A stretch of DNA of 25,877 nucleotides, from the IMG/VR virus record IMGVR_UViG_3300043399_000434, positions 1 to 25,877 of that record, one strand, 5' to 3'. The DNA is from a virus. Below the pieces are notes generated by a model. It did no database searches and was not told the DNA's origin. It was given only the letters and a program-made list of their open reading frames with translations. The translations under genes were made by a program, and so were the position numbers. Every line of letters starts with the position of its first letter. Position 1 is the first letter of the stretch. Below, piece after piece: positions 20,378 to 25,783 of this stretch.

Positions 20378-20458
20378 AGTGAGAAATCGAAACTCACCTC
20401 GACCGGCGAACCAGTCCATCCGTATTTAAATTTTTGCTGTACCTATTCCTAATTCGAT
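20333..20458 (-). ncRNA. Candidate structured ncRNA upstream of Ro-like gene (~125 nt)
   Basis: Bounded by a sigma70 promoter (20465-20493, predicted start ~20458) and an intrinsic-terminator-like hairpin ending in eight T (20333-20340). Elements on the minus strand in order: A/T-rich 5' part; GACTGG-TTCG-CCGGTC hairpin (20416-20401); GTGAG-TTTCGATTT-CTCAC hairpin (20397-20379), whose TTCGATT resembles a tRNA T-loop; then a stem AAAATAAAA/TTTTATTTT enclosing GGAA-ACTA-TTCC (20377-20342). No ORF of note. Placement next to a Ro60-like gene recalls bacterial Ro/Y-RNA loci; alternatively it is an attenuator leader. Confidence 0.55.
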
Positions 20459-20464
20459 GATGCT

Positions 20465-20493
20465 ATTATAGTTGAATTGATGATAAAAATCAA
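20465..20493 (-). promoter_or_regulatory. Sigma70-type promoter for ncRNA and vWA gene
   Basis: TTGATT (20488-20493), 17-nt spacer, TATAAT (20465-20470). The -35 forms part of the 3' arm of the terminator hairpin at 20485-20516. It lacks the ATAAAT spacer start and TGn of the early family. Confidence 0.72.
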
Positions 20494-20516
20494 ATGTTTT
20501 GGTAACCTTGATTTTT
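20485..20516 (-). terminator. Terminator of parvulin/tRNA-Gly unit
   Basis: Perfect 9-bp inverted repeat AAAAATCAA / TTGATTTTT with a 14-nt loop that contains GGTTACC. It ends in five T on the minus strand, just after tRNA-Gly(GCC). Its 3' arm overlaps the next promoter's -35. Confidence 0.65.
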
Positions 20517-20523
20517 ATTTATT

Positions 20524-20597
20524 TGGAGCGGGTAGCGAGAATCGAACTCGCGAATAAACCTTGGCAAGGTTTCAGGTTACCATTACATCATACCCGC
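20524..20597 (-). tRNA. tRNA-Gly(GCC), CCA encoded
   Basis: Acceptor GCGGGTA/TACCCGC is perfect, the anticodon arm is AAACC-TTGCCAA-GGTTT and the T-arm GCGAG-TTCGATT-CTCGC; discriminator U, then CCA. The D-stem is weak. It lies 10 nt after the parvulin stop. It reads GGC/GGU glycine codons. Confidence 0.92.
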
Positions 20598-20607
20598 GTA
20601 TACTTAT

Positions 20608-20877
20608 TTATGCTGTTCTTTTGATGATGTGAAATCCAAATTGTGTTTGGACCACATCACTAACTGTACCTACTTCCATATTATGGGCAACTTCATCAAA
20701 TTCAGCAACCATTTGACCTTTATCAAACTCGCCCAAATCTCCGCCAGCCTGTACACCACTGGGGCAACGGCTGCAAACAAAAGCTAATGTAGCAAAATCA
20801 CTGCCATTATCTAAAATTTGCTTGATAACTTCAGCTTGTTGTTTGTGTTCTACTAAAATATGACTTGCTCTAATCAT
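20608..20877 (-). CDS. Parvulin-type peptidyl-prolyl isomerase (89 aa)
   Basis: Catalyses cis-trans isomerisation of prolyl bonds. The whole protein is one parvulin domain, like E. coli PpiC (93 aa): ASHILVEHKQQAEVI (first strand with the active-site His), then CPSGVQAGGDLGEF, GQMVAEFDEV and VQTQFGFHIIK (C-terminal His). All family landmarks are present and there is no signal peptide, so it works in the cytoplasm. AAGGAAAATAAA precedes the ATG. A tRNA-Gly gene follows 10 nt after its stop. Phage parvulins may assist folding of virion proteins; that is inference. Confidence 0.93.
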   Translation of the reverse strand: MIRASHILVEHKQQAEVIKQILDNGSDFATLAFVCSRCPSGVQAGGDLGEFDKGQMVAEFDEVAHNMEVGTVSDVVQTQFGFHIIKRTA

Positions 20878-20945
20878 TTTATTTTCCTTTTTTATTACTT
20901 ATCACTTCACCTATGATAGTAAAAATTATTTTGCTAAAAATATTT

Positions 20946-20953
20946 CATAAATA
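20946..20953 (+). promoter_or_regulatory. Late-promoter-like CATAAATA before nuclease gene
   Basis: CATAAATA on the plus strand about 100 nt before the ATG of the nuclease at 21052, followed by a 9-bp hairpin. One base differs from the T4 consensus. Confidence 0.35.
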
Positions 20954-20967
20954 TTTGTGAACCATAA

Positions 20968-20993
20968 GATTGTTTGATTCCCGCCAAACAATC
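20968..20993 (+). repeat. Perfect 9-bp inverted repeat in 5' leader of nuclease gene
   Basis: GATTGTTTG (20968-20976) and CAAACAATC (20985-20993) around an 8-nt loop. It would form near the 5' end of an mRNA started from 20946-20953. No U-tract follows, so it is not an obvious terminator. Confidence 0.7.
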
Positions 20994-21051
20994 AACCATA
21001 CGAGGATCGATGGCTGTCTGGTTCAAAATTATTTATAACGAGGAATATCAA

Positions 21052-21819
21052 ATGAATTATAAATCAAATATTTGCTCCTGTATTATTTGCCACGATATCA
21101 AATCAGTCAAAGGCATTTTTAGTCATTATATTATTGCTCATACAACAGAGGGTAAAAAAAGAATTCTTGACTCCGCAGAAAAAAGTGTGTCACGTACAAA
21201 AGAATTTCATATTAAAAATGCTAACAACAAAATAAATTCCTACAATAAAAATCCCAAAAAATGTTTCAAATGTTCCGCAGCTTTGTCCTATAAATATCGC
21301 AGAAATAAGTTCTGTGATCGTTCCTGCGCCGCAGCATTTAATAATACGCAAAGAGACGAACTAACTCGTCAAAAACAAAAAGATACACTAAAAGAAACAC
21401 TAAAGGATTTTTATAATCCAAAATCTAAAATAGAAATACTATCATGTGGATATTGTACTAAATCCTATACTTGGCATCACGGAAAATCCAAAAACTATTG
21501 TTCTATTGAATGTAAGAAACAAGGCAAATACATCAAACAATCATTACAAGCCAAAGAACGAGGATTTGGTGGTGTTCGGCAATCCAAAAAAATAAATTAT
21601 AAAGGAATATTGTTAGGTTCTACATATGAATTGAAGTTAGCCAAATCATTAGATGAAAATAATATTATTTGGACCAAACCCAAAAGAATATCATATATAG
21701 ATCCCTTTGGTAAAGAAAGAACATACGAAGCTGATTTTTACCTGCCAAGCTATGATGTATACCTTGATCCAAAAAATGATTTTCTAATTAAAAAATATAA
21801 ACCCAAGATTAGGATTTAA
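21052..21819 (+). CDS. PD-(D/E)XK-type homing endonuclease, frameshifted near 3' end
   Basis: N-terminal zinc-finger-like regions (CIICHDIKS, CFKCSAAL...FCDRSCAAAFNN, CGYCTKSY...YCSIECKK) precede a nuclease core: GSTYELKLAKSLDENNIIWTKP, then YEADFYLPSYDVYLDPKN, the E, D and DxK set of PD-(D/E)XK/Vsr-like homing enzymes. The same core occurs in the protein at 23278-24078. The reading frame stops at 21819 after DPKNDFLIKKYKPKIRI, but the +1 frame continues with NPRLGFKDTEKIKLVSIQNN and IKIFILNKTQLNWDSVYNII, clearly the rest of the family domain. One extra base near the A6 run (about 21790-21797) explains it. It could be a mutation, a sequencing error or programmed frameshifting. Start at MNYKSN with GAGGA upstream. 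The only plus-strand gene in this region. Confidence 0.8.
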   Translation: MNYKSNICSCIICHDIKSVKGIFSHYIIAHTTEGKKRILDSAEKSVSRTKEFHIKNANNKINSYNKNPKKCFKCSAALSYKYRRNKFCDRSCAAAFNNTQRDELTRQKQKDTLKETLKDFYNPKSKIEILSCGYCTKSYTWHHGKSKNYCSIECKKQGKYIKQSLQAKERGFGGVRQSKKINYKGILLGSTYELKLAKSLDENNIIWTKPKRISYIDPFGKERTYEADFYLPSYDVYLDPKNDFLIKKYKPKIRI

Positions 21820-21876
21820 AGATACAGAAAAAATTAAATTAGTTTCTATTCAAAACAATATTAAAATTTTTATATT

Positions 21877-21899
21877 AAACAAAACCCAATTAAATTGGG
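21877..21899 (-). terminator. Intrinsic terminator after tRNA-Val
   Basis: Minus strand: CCCAAT-TTA-ATTGGG then TTTTGTTT. It ends the tRNA/metabolic operon that runs from the right. Confidence 0.65.
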
Positions 21900-21920
21900 A
21901 TAGTGTTTATAACATAATTA

Positions 21921-21995
21921 TGGTGGAACGTGAGAGGGTTGAACTCCCGACCTTGGCTTTGTAGGAGCCCTGCTCTACCACTGAGCTAACGTTCC
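21921..21995 (-). tRNA. tRNA-Val(TAC), CCA encoded, C33
   Basis: Acceptor GGAACGT/ACGTTCC, D-arm GCTC-AGTGGTA-GAGC and T-arm GGGAG-TTCAACC-CTCTC are sound; discriminator A, then CCA. The anticodon loop is CCTACAA: position 33 is C, not the near-universal U, and base pair 27-43 is G-A. It reads GTA valine codons. Confidence 0.85.
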
Positions 21996-22010
21996 TAAGT
22001 ATTTTTTGAG

Positions 22011-22181
22011 TTAAGGATGCTTTTTATTTGCTTCTCTATACTTCTCTACTTCATTGAATGCTTCATCTTCGGCAACAGCGTCATCACGCTCTACAGGTGT
22101 TTTGAAGATAGCATCCCAATTTTTATCAAAAGTTTCTTGATCCACACTATATGGCCTTGGTGAACTTCCTTTTCCTGACAT
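22011..22181 (-). CDS. Conserved small phage protein MSGKGSSPRP (56 aa)
   Basis: MSGKGSSPRPYSVDQETFDKNWDAIF is a recognisable N-terminus found in small proteins of many phages; the function is unknown to me. The remainder is acidic and helical. I chose the ATG at 22181 on that conservation; TGAGGCAAATT lies before it and overlaps the stop of the dehydrogenase gene. tRNA-Val follows 15 nt after its stop. Confidence 0.82.
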   Translation of the reverse strand: MSGKGSSPRPYSVDQETFDKNWDAIFKTPVERDDAVAEDEAFNEVEKYREANKKHP

Positions 22182-22189
22182 AATTTGCC

Positions 22190-23197
22190 TCAACGATATG
22201 CTTCACTATACTTGCTTTGCCAAACACTTTCAAAATCTAATTCTTCTTGTTTGACCCAGCCTTTTTTATTTATCTTACCTATCACCCAACTATCTAAAAC
22301 TGACATTACACCTCCCGCAGTGGTCCTCTGAATAGCGGTAATACCCCGAGCGGCTTCAATAATTTTACCATATTGGCGAATCTGATATTTGTTGTCTCTA
22401 TATCCTTTTACATTGATAAGGATAAAAACAAAATCGTTATTTGTTTGGGGAACATGATTATTAAAAAGTTTTACAAAGGTATCAAAATTTTCTTTCATAC
22501 CCAAATCATCTTTTAAAAAGCGCATCATAGACCAATGACCCGGATAGCGCAATGTTTTATAGTTTACATTCTCTGCCCTACCTAACCAACTATCAGGTAA
22601 CGATCCTATTCCACCACTGGTGTTTGCAGCCTCTAATCTAGCACCATTAAGCATTACTTCTTCTATATCCGCTAGTGGATCTAAATATACTAATTTACCC
22701 TCCTTGATAGCTGGGCATGGATGAATGTATTCATTAATCAATCCTTCAGTATTCCATGTCCTATAATAACCCATGTGATTATTAGCGTTTTCTGGTAACG
22801 CACCCACACGAATTTCAATATCTTTTACTTTTTCGAACTGAATTGCCATTTTATTAGCAATAATACTTACCATACCTGGAGCTAAACCACATTGTGTGAC
22901 AAAAGCCGCGTTGTTTAGTGTTTTGACAAAATTTGTAACATCGACACTTTCAGTTAAATCGAAATAATCTACACCTTCTTGGTTACAAATTTCAGCGATT
23001 TTAATATTTAAGAAGAAGGGAGTACTGGCTAGTACACCATCTACTGATTTTATGATCGTTGTTAGTAACTCTGTATTACTTAGATCATGGCCGTTAGACA
23101 AGTCATAACCTGTAACAGCAAATCTATCATCCTGTTTAAGCGTATTAAACACACTCATGCCAATATGGCCTAATCCTAAAATTGCTAATTTCTTCAT
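22190..23197 (-). CDS. Saccharopine-dehydrogenase-family enzyme (335 aa)
   Basis: NAD(P)-dependent oxidoreductase of the saccharopine dehydrogenase family. Residues 1-~120 form the Rossmann domain: KKLAILGLGHIGMSVFNTL (GxGxxG), then VDGVLASTPFFLN and VDYFDLTES. The catalytic domain has QCGLAPGMVSIIANKMA, EIRVGALPENANNHMGYYRTWNTEGLINEY, and EAANTSGGIGSLPDSW, all typical of the LYS9-like group. The natural substrate could be a lysine/polyamine-type amino acid; it is not fixed by sequence. Full-looking catalytic domain, no truncation. It lies in a tRNA cluster between tRNA-Pro and the MSGKGSS gene, an auxiliary metabolic gene. Confidence 0.86.
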   Translation of the reverse strand: MKKLAILGLGHIGMSVFNTLKQDDRFAVTGYDLSNGHDLSNTELLTTIIKSVDGVLASTPFFLNIKIAEICNQEGVDYFDLTESVDVTNFVKTLNNAAFVTQCGLAPGMVSIIANKMAIQFEKVKDIEIRVGALPENANNHMGYYRTWNTEGLINEYIHPCPAIKEGKLVYLDPLADIEEVMLNGARLEAANTSGGIGSLPDSWLGRAENVNYKTLRYPGHWSMMRFLKDDLGMKENFDTFVKLFNNHVPQTNNDFVFILINVKGYRDNKYQIRQYGKIIEAARGITAIQRTTAGGVMSVLDSWVIGKINKKGWVKQEELDFESVWQSKYSEAYR

Positions 23198-23216
23198 TTA
23201 TGCCTCATAAAATTTA

Positions 23217-23292
23217 TGGTCTCTCTGCCTGGATTTGAACCAGGACCGATGCGCCCCAAACGCATCACGCTGCCAGATTACGCCACAGAGAG
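23217..23292 (-). tRNA. tRNA-Pro(TGG), CCA encoded
   Basis: Acceptor CTCTCTG/CAGAGAG, anticodon arm ATGCG-TTTGGGG-CGCAT, T-arm CCTGG-TTCAAAT-CCAGG; discriminator A, then CCA. Its first 15 nt lie within the 3' end of the nuclease gene 23278-24078 on the same strand. It reads CCA proline codons. Confidence 0.92.
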
Positions 23293-24078
23293 TTTTTGAT
23301 TGACGAATTCCTTAATAATACTTATTTCACCTACAATCAACGTGATAATTTTTGATACCTGCTCTATTTTAAATCTGTCTCTATGCATACCATATGGATT
23401 TTTGGGATCTAAATAAACATTAAAATCAGGTAGGTAAAAATCAGGATAATAAAATCTAATTTTTTTATTTCCGTCAATCCATTTAATGGGGTCTGGTCTT
23501 ATCCAGTTAACCTTATGTTCAATTAGAAACTCTGCTATTTCTACTTCCCATGACGATTCTAATAAAACTTCTTTATTTTGATTTGGGTTAAAAACCCAAA
23601 AGAGTTTACGCCTACCATTTGGATATTTTCTTTCGCCTACTTTGGCTTGGATCAGACAAAATTCTGAACCGCATGTACTTCTTTTTCTCAGCACATAATC
23701 CACAGTTGTGATAATACCACAAATCCTACAAGTATGTGTCACGGGACTATGTTTTGGTCTTATAGGAGGAACAGCATATGGATTTTTTCTTCCCTTTAAT
23801 GCTACACTAACTTTTTTCTTAGAAGATTCAGTTTGTTTCCTACCAGTATTGTTAAAACTGGCAGCACATGATTTAGAACAAAATAAATTTTTTCTTTTTT
23901 CAAATTTTAAAAGATCATTACAACCTTTACAAATTGATGGAGCCAATAAATATTGTTCTTTACGCGCAAATAATTTTTGTGTCTGAACTTCATTAGCTTT
24001 GCTTATGGCTTTCAAACAATTTTCTTTATGTTTTCCCGATTTGTAGTAATCGGTATTTTTCATATTTACTGAAGCCAT
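23278..24078 (-). CDS. PD-(D/E)XK-type homing endonuclease (266 aa)
   Basis: Same family as 21052-21819. A zinc-finger-like CKGCNDLL...LFCSKSCAASFNN (residues ~50-77), a NUMOD-like helix (KKKVSVALKGRKNP), a second Cys cluster (CRICG...CGSEFC), then the nuclease core ESSWEVEIAEFLIEHKVNWIRP, YYPDFYLPDFNVYLDPKNPYG and FKIEQVSKIITLIV. The frame is intact. Its stop lies 15 nt inside tRNA-Pro, so its last codons are tRNA sequence. It sits between omega and tRNA-Pro, more A+T-rich than phage genes elsewhere. The start has no clear ribosome-binding site. Confidence 0.86.
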   Translation of the reverse strand: MASVNMKNTDYYKSGKHKENCLKAISKANEVQTQKLFARKEQYLLAPSICKGCNDLLKFEKRKNLFCSKSCAASFNNTGRKQTESSKKKVSVALKGRKNPYAVPPIRPKHSPVTHTCRICGIITTVDYVLRKRSTCGSEFCLIQAKVGERKYPNGRRKLFWVFNPNQNKEVLLESSWEVEIAEFLIEHKVNWIRPDPIKWIDGNKKIRFYYPDFYLPDFNVYLDPKNPYGMHRDRFKIEQVSKIITLIVGEISIIKEFVNQKLSVA

Positions 24079-24097
24079 AAGCTACACCGAGTTTATA

Positions 24098-24298
24098 TTA
24101 CATATCTAATTTGTTTTCTTGAATTTCCAGTAAAGCTGTAACAGCCGCATGTGTATGCTCATGCTCCAAGCTACCTGGATTTTTCTTACGAATTTGTTTT
24201 GCGCGTGCGGCAGCTAGTAAGATCATTTCAAACTTGTTTGTGCCTGAATTATCAATACACTTTTGAATATCGATTTGAGGAGTACGACTATGGTTCAT
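24098..24298 (-). CDS. rpoZ: RNA polymerase omega-subunit-like protein (66 aa)
   Basis: IDIQKCIDNSGTNKFEMILLAAARAKQIRKKN ... HTHAAVTALLEIQENKLD matches RpoZ: the NRFDLVLVAARRARQ core is replaced by NKFEMILLAAARAKQ, followed by the conserved TxxAL.EI.....L segment. At 66 aa it has the core fold and lacks the C-terminal tail of E. coli omega (91 aa). It would bind beta-prime near its C-terminus. A phage copy may replace or compete with host omega, which in Proteobacteria forms part of a ppGpp site. AGGTGAT precedes the ATG. Co-transcribed with tRNA-Met, 16 nt upstream. Confidence 0.85.
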   Translation of the reverse strand: MNHSRTPQIDIQKCIDNSGTNKFEMILLAAARAKQIRKKNPGSLEHEHTHAAVTALLEIQENKLDM

Positions 24299-24314
24299 TT
24301 ATCACCTATAAAGT

Positions 24315-24390
24315 TGGATGCGGAGTGATGGAATCGAACCAACGACCTGCAGCTTATGAAACTGCCGAGCTACCACTGCTCTAACCCGCA
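24315..24390 (-). tRNA. tRNA-Met(CAT), one extra base near T-arm/acceptor junction
   Basis: D-arm GAGC-AGTGGTA-GCTC and anticodon arm GCAGT-TTCATAA-GCTGC are clear, T-arm GTTGG-TTCGATT-CCATC has a T-T mismatch. Acceptor TGCGGG pairs with T/CCGCA, but the 3' strand has one extra nucleotide. Discriminator U, then CCA. Predicted transcript start only ~5 nt upstream. Elongator rather than initiator type by the T1-A72 pair, though this is uncertain. Confidence 0.8.
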
Positions 24391-24401
24391 TTTGAAATGA
24401 A

Positions 24402-24429
24402 ATTATAGCACATTATAGTTACCTGTCAA
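24402..24429 (-). promoter_or_regulatory. Sigma70-type promoter for tRNA-Met/omega
   Basis: TTGACA (24424-24429), 16-nt spacer, TATAAT (24402-24407), extended -10 TGC. Predicted start ~24395. A perfect 10-bp inverted repeat covers the -35. Confidence 0.85.
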
Positions 24430-24442
24430 TAAGACAGGTAAC
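24418..24442. repeat. Perfect 10-bp inverted repeat over the -35
   Basis: GTTACCTGTC (24418-24427), 5-nt loop, GACAGGTAAC (24433-24442). It overlaps the -35 of the tRNA-Met promoter, so it is placed as an operator; no T-run follows on the minus strand, which argues against a terminator for the gene at 24464. Confidence 0.85.
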
Positions 24443-24463
24443 CATTTTAAGAGTTTAATGTTA

Positions 24464-24640
24464 TTAGTGTAATGGTACTAATTTTATTGAAGTTATTGGC
24501 TCAAATCCTGCTAATAGCCCTAATTGACGATCTTGCATGATTGCCATATTGATAGGTTTAGGATTCCAATAACCTTGTGCGTCTGTGGCTACTTCGTATG
24601 TTTTGTATAGAATGCCATTGATAAGTGCTTGTACTTGCAT
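24464..24640 (-). CDS. Hypothetical protein (58 aa)
   Basis: Not recognised. MQVQALINGILYKTYEVATDAQGYWNPKPINMAIMQDRQLGLLAGFEPITSIKLVPLH looks like a compact alpha/beta domain. Start at MQVQAL (24640) with AAGGAA upstream; the longer ORF would run into tRNA-Ala. A GATAAATA late-promoter motif lies 26 nt upstream, between tRNA-Ala and this gene. Confidence 0.75.
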   Translation of the reverse strand: MQVQALINGILYKTYEVATDAQGYWNPKPINMAIMQDRQLGLLAGFEPITSIKLVPLH

Positions 24641-24666
24641 GATAAAGTTCCTTATAAGTGATACTG

Positions 24667-24674
24667 TATTTATC
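24667..24674 (-). promoter_or_regulatory. Late promoter candidate (GATAAATA)
   Basis: GATAAATA, 26 nt before the ATG of the 58-aa gene; nearly the same spacing as in the two plus-strand cassettes (28 nt). Confidence 0.5.
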
Positions 24675-24691
24675 ACGCAAATAATAAAATA

Positions 24692-24766
24692 TGGTGGAGG
24701 CCCAGAGAATCGAACTCTTGTAGACATCTTCCGTGCAAGGGAAGACCGTAGCCCACTACTGCCCCC
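24692..24766 (-). tRNA. tRNA-Ala(TGC), shortened D-arm, CCA encoded
   Basis: Anticodon arm CTTCC-CTTGCAC-GGAAG and T-loop TTCGATT are clear; acceptor GGGGGCA pairs with GGCCTCC at six of seven positions; discriminator A, then CCA. The D-arm is reduced to GTAG-TGGG-CTAC with a 4-nt loop, and the variable region is about 3 nt longer than usual. It may be functional or decaying. Confidence 0.7.
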
Positions 24767-24805
24767 GATAAAACTATTTATGCTTAAAATTTTCTATTAA
24801 AATTT

Positions 24806-25096
24806 TTATCCTAAAATATATATTGGTAAAATAGCAAGAATTCCACCAAAAATTGTAGCTGCGGCATCAAGCCAATCTACAGTATGATTAGGGAATCTAC
24901 CATTACCGATATCTATCTTATTACGAATATAATCTACTAACTCTTTGCCAAAAGCAAAGGCAATAACTGCAATAGATGCAATTAGCAATTCACTACCAAT
25001 ACCAAACAGTATAGCTAGACATAACGCCGCATTAAAGATGATAGTACCATAAACGATATGGTTAGCTTTGTCTTGTGATAATACAAAAAGTTTCAT
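24806..25096 (-). CDS. Integral membrane protein (96 aa)
   Basis: Two to three hydrophobic segments: IVYGTIIFNAALCLAILFGIGS, LLIASIAVIAFAFGKELV and AATIFGGILAILPIYILG. Charged landmarks are DKANH near the N-terminus, GKELVDYIRNK in the middle and HTVDWLDAAATIFGG near the C-terminus, a layout seen in small phage/bacterial membrane proteins of unknown function. Holin activity is possible but not shown. The ATG follows tRNA-Gly(TCC) by 12 nt, with no ribosome-binding site and TATAAAT just before it. Confidence 0.78.
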   Translation of the reverse strand: MKLFVLSQDKANHIVYGTIIFNAALCLAILFGIGSELLIASIAVIAFAFGKELVDYIRNKIDIGNGRFPNHTVDWLDAAATIFGGILAILPIYILG

Positions 25097-25108
25097 AATT
25101 TATAATAT

Positions 25109-25181
25109 TGGAGCGGGTAGTCGGATTCGAACCGGCTTCTTTAGCTTGGAAGGCTAAGTCCTCTCCCAGGAGAATACCCGC
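25109..25181 (-). tRNA. tRNA-Gly(TCC), CCA encoded
   Basis: Acceptor GCGGGTA/TACCCGC perfect, identical to that of tRNA-Gly(GCC); anticodon arm TTAGC-CTTCCAA-GCTAA; T-arm GCCGG-TTCGAAT-CCGAC with one mismatch; discriminator U, then CCA. The D-arm is compact and can be paired in more than one way, best as TCTC-CTGG-GAGA. It reads GGA glycine codons. Confidence 0.87.
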
Positions 25182-25188
25182 ATATAAT

Positions 25189-25647
25189 CTATTTAATACT
25201 TTCTTTTTCATTAAAATATTTTATGAATTGAGGATCCATTGAAATACTATTCCATCTTTTATTCATAAAATATCTTATATTCTTGATCTTACCCTCTTGT
25301 ACTGCTTGTATGGCCCAATCTAAAACTTCTAACGTTACAGAGTTACCTGAGTCTATTATGTTGTAATACTCAAATCCATTTTCATATCTACTAACCATTA
25401 TAAGTCCTATTTTATCTGGCTTCATCCATGATGGGATATTTGTGTTATATTTCCATCCGCACTTAAAAGTCTTGCAAGGATTATATGGTCTTACTTCATA
25501 AATACCACAACCATTTTCCCTAATAAAATTGCATTTTTTACCAGGATAAAATTGGTACCCATAAGCTACTCCAACCAAATGGCCTTCGCAGCATTTTTTA
25601 CAACCATCACATGATCTGTCTTGGGATAAAATAGGTATTGTTTTCAT
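25189..25647 (-). CDS. YkgJ-type cysteine-cluster protein (152 aa)
   Basis: Cysteine pattern DRSCDGCKKCCEG (residues ~10-22), then GKKCNF, NGCGIYEVRPYNPCKTFKCGW, the signature of the YkgJ/UPF0153-type zinc- or iron-chelating family (CxxCxxCC... C..Y..RP..C). In some members the cluster binds Zn or Fe-S; enzyme activity is not established. The remaining ~80 residues are mixed. It lies 10 nt downstream of tRNA-Leu and 7 nt before tRNA-Gly. I start at MKTIPIL (25647); an upstream TTG is unlikely, and no clear ribosome-binding site is present. Confidence 0.84.
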   Translation of the reverse strand: MKTIPILSQDRSCDGCKKCCEGHLVGVAYGYQFYPGKKCNFIRENGCGIYEVRPYNPCKTFKCGWKYNTNIPSWMKPDKIGLIMVSRYENGFEYYNIIDSGNSVTLEVLDWAIQAVQEGKIKNIRYFMNKRWNSISMDPQFIKYFNEKESIK

Positions 25648-25657
25648 GTGCAATTAT

Positions 25658-25742
25658 TGGTGCCCCAGGTCGGACTCGAACCGACACGCCTTTCGGCAAT
25701 GGCTTCTAAGACCATCGTGGCTACCAGTTACACCACCGGGGC
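25658..25742 (-). tRNA. tRNA-Leu(TAG), class II, CCA encoded
   Basis: Acceptor GCCCCGG/CTGGGGC, D-arm with GG in the loop, anticodon arm ATGGT-CTTAGAA-GCCAT, a long variable arm (GCCGAAAGGC), T-arm GTCGG-TTCGAGT-CCGAC; discriminator A, then CCA. It reads CTA leucine codons. Well-preserved. Confidence 0.93.
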
Positions 25743-25783
25743 ATGAATATACTTATCTTAATTTTTACATTCTATAAAATTTA

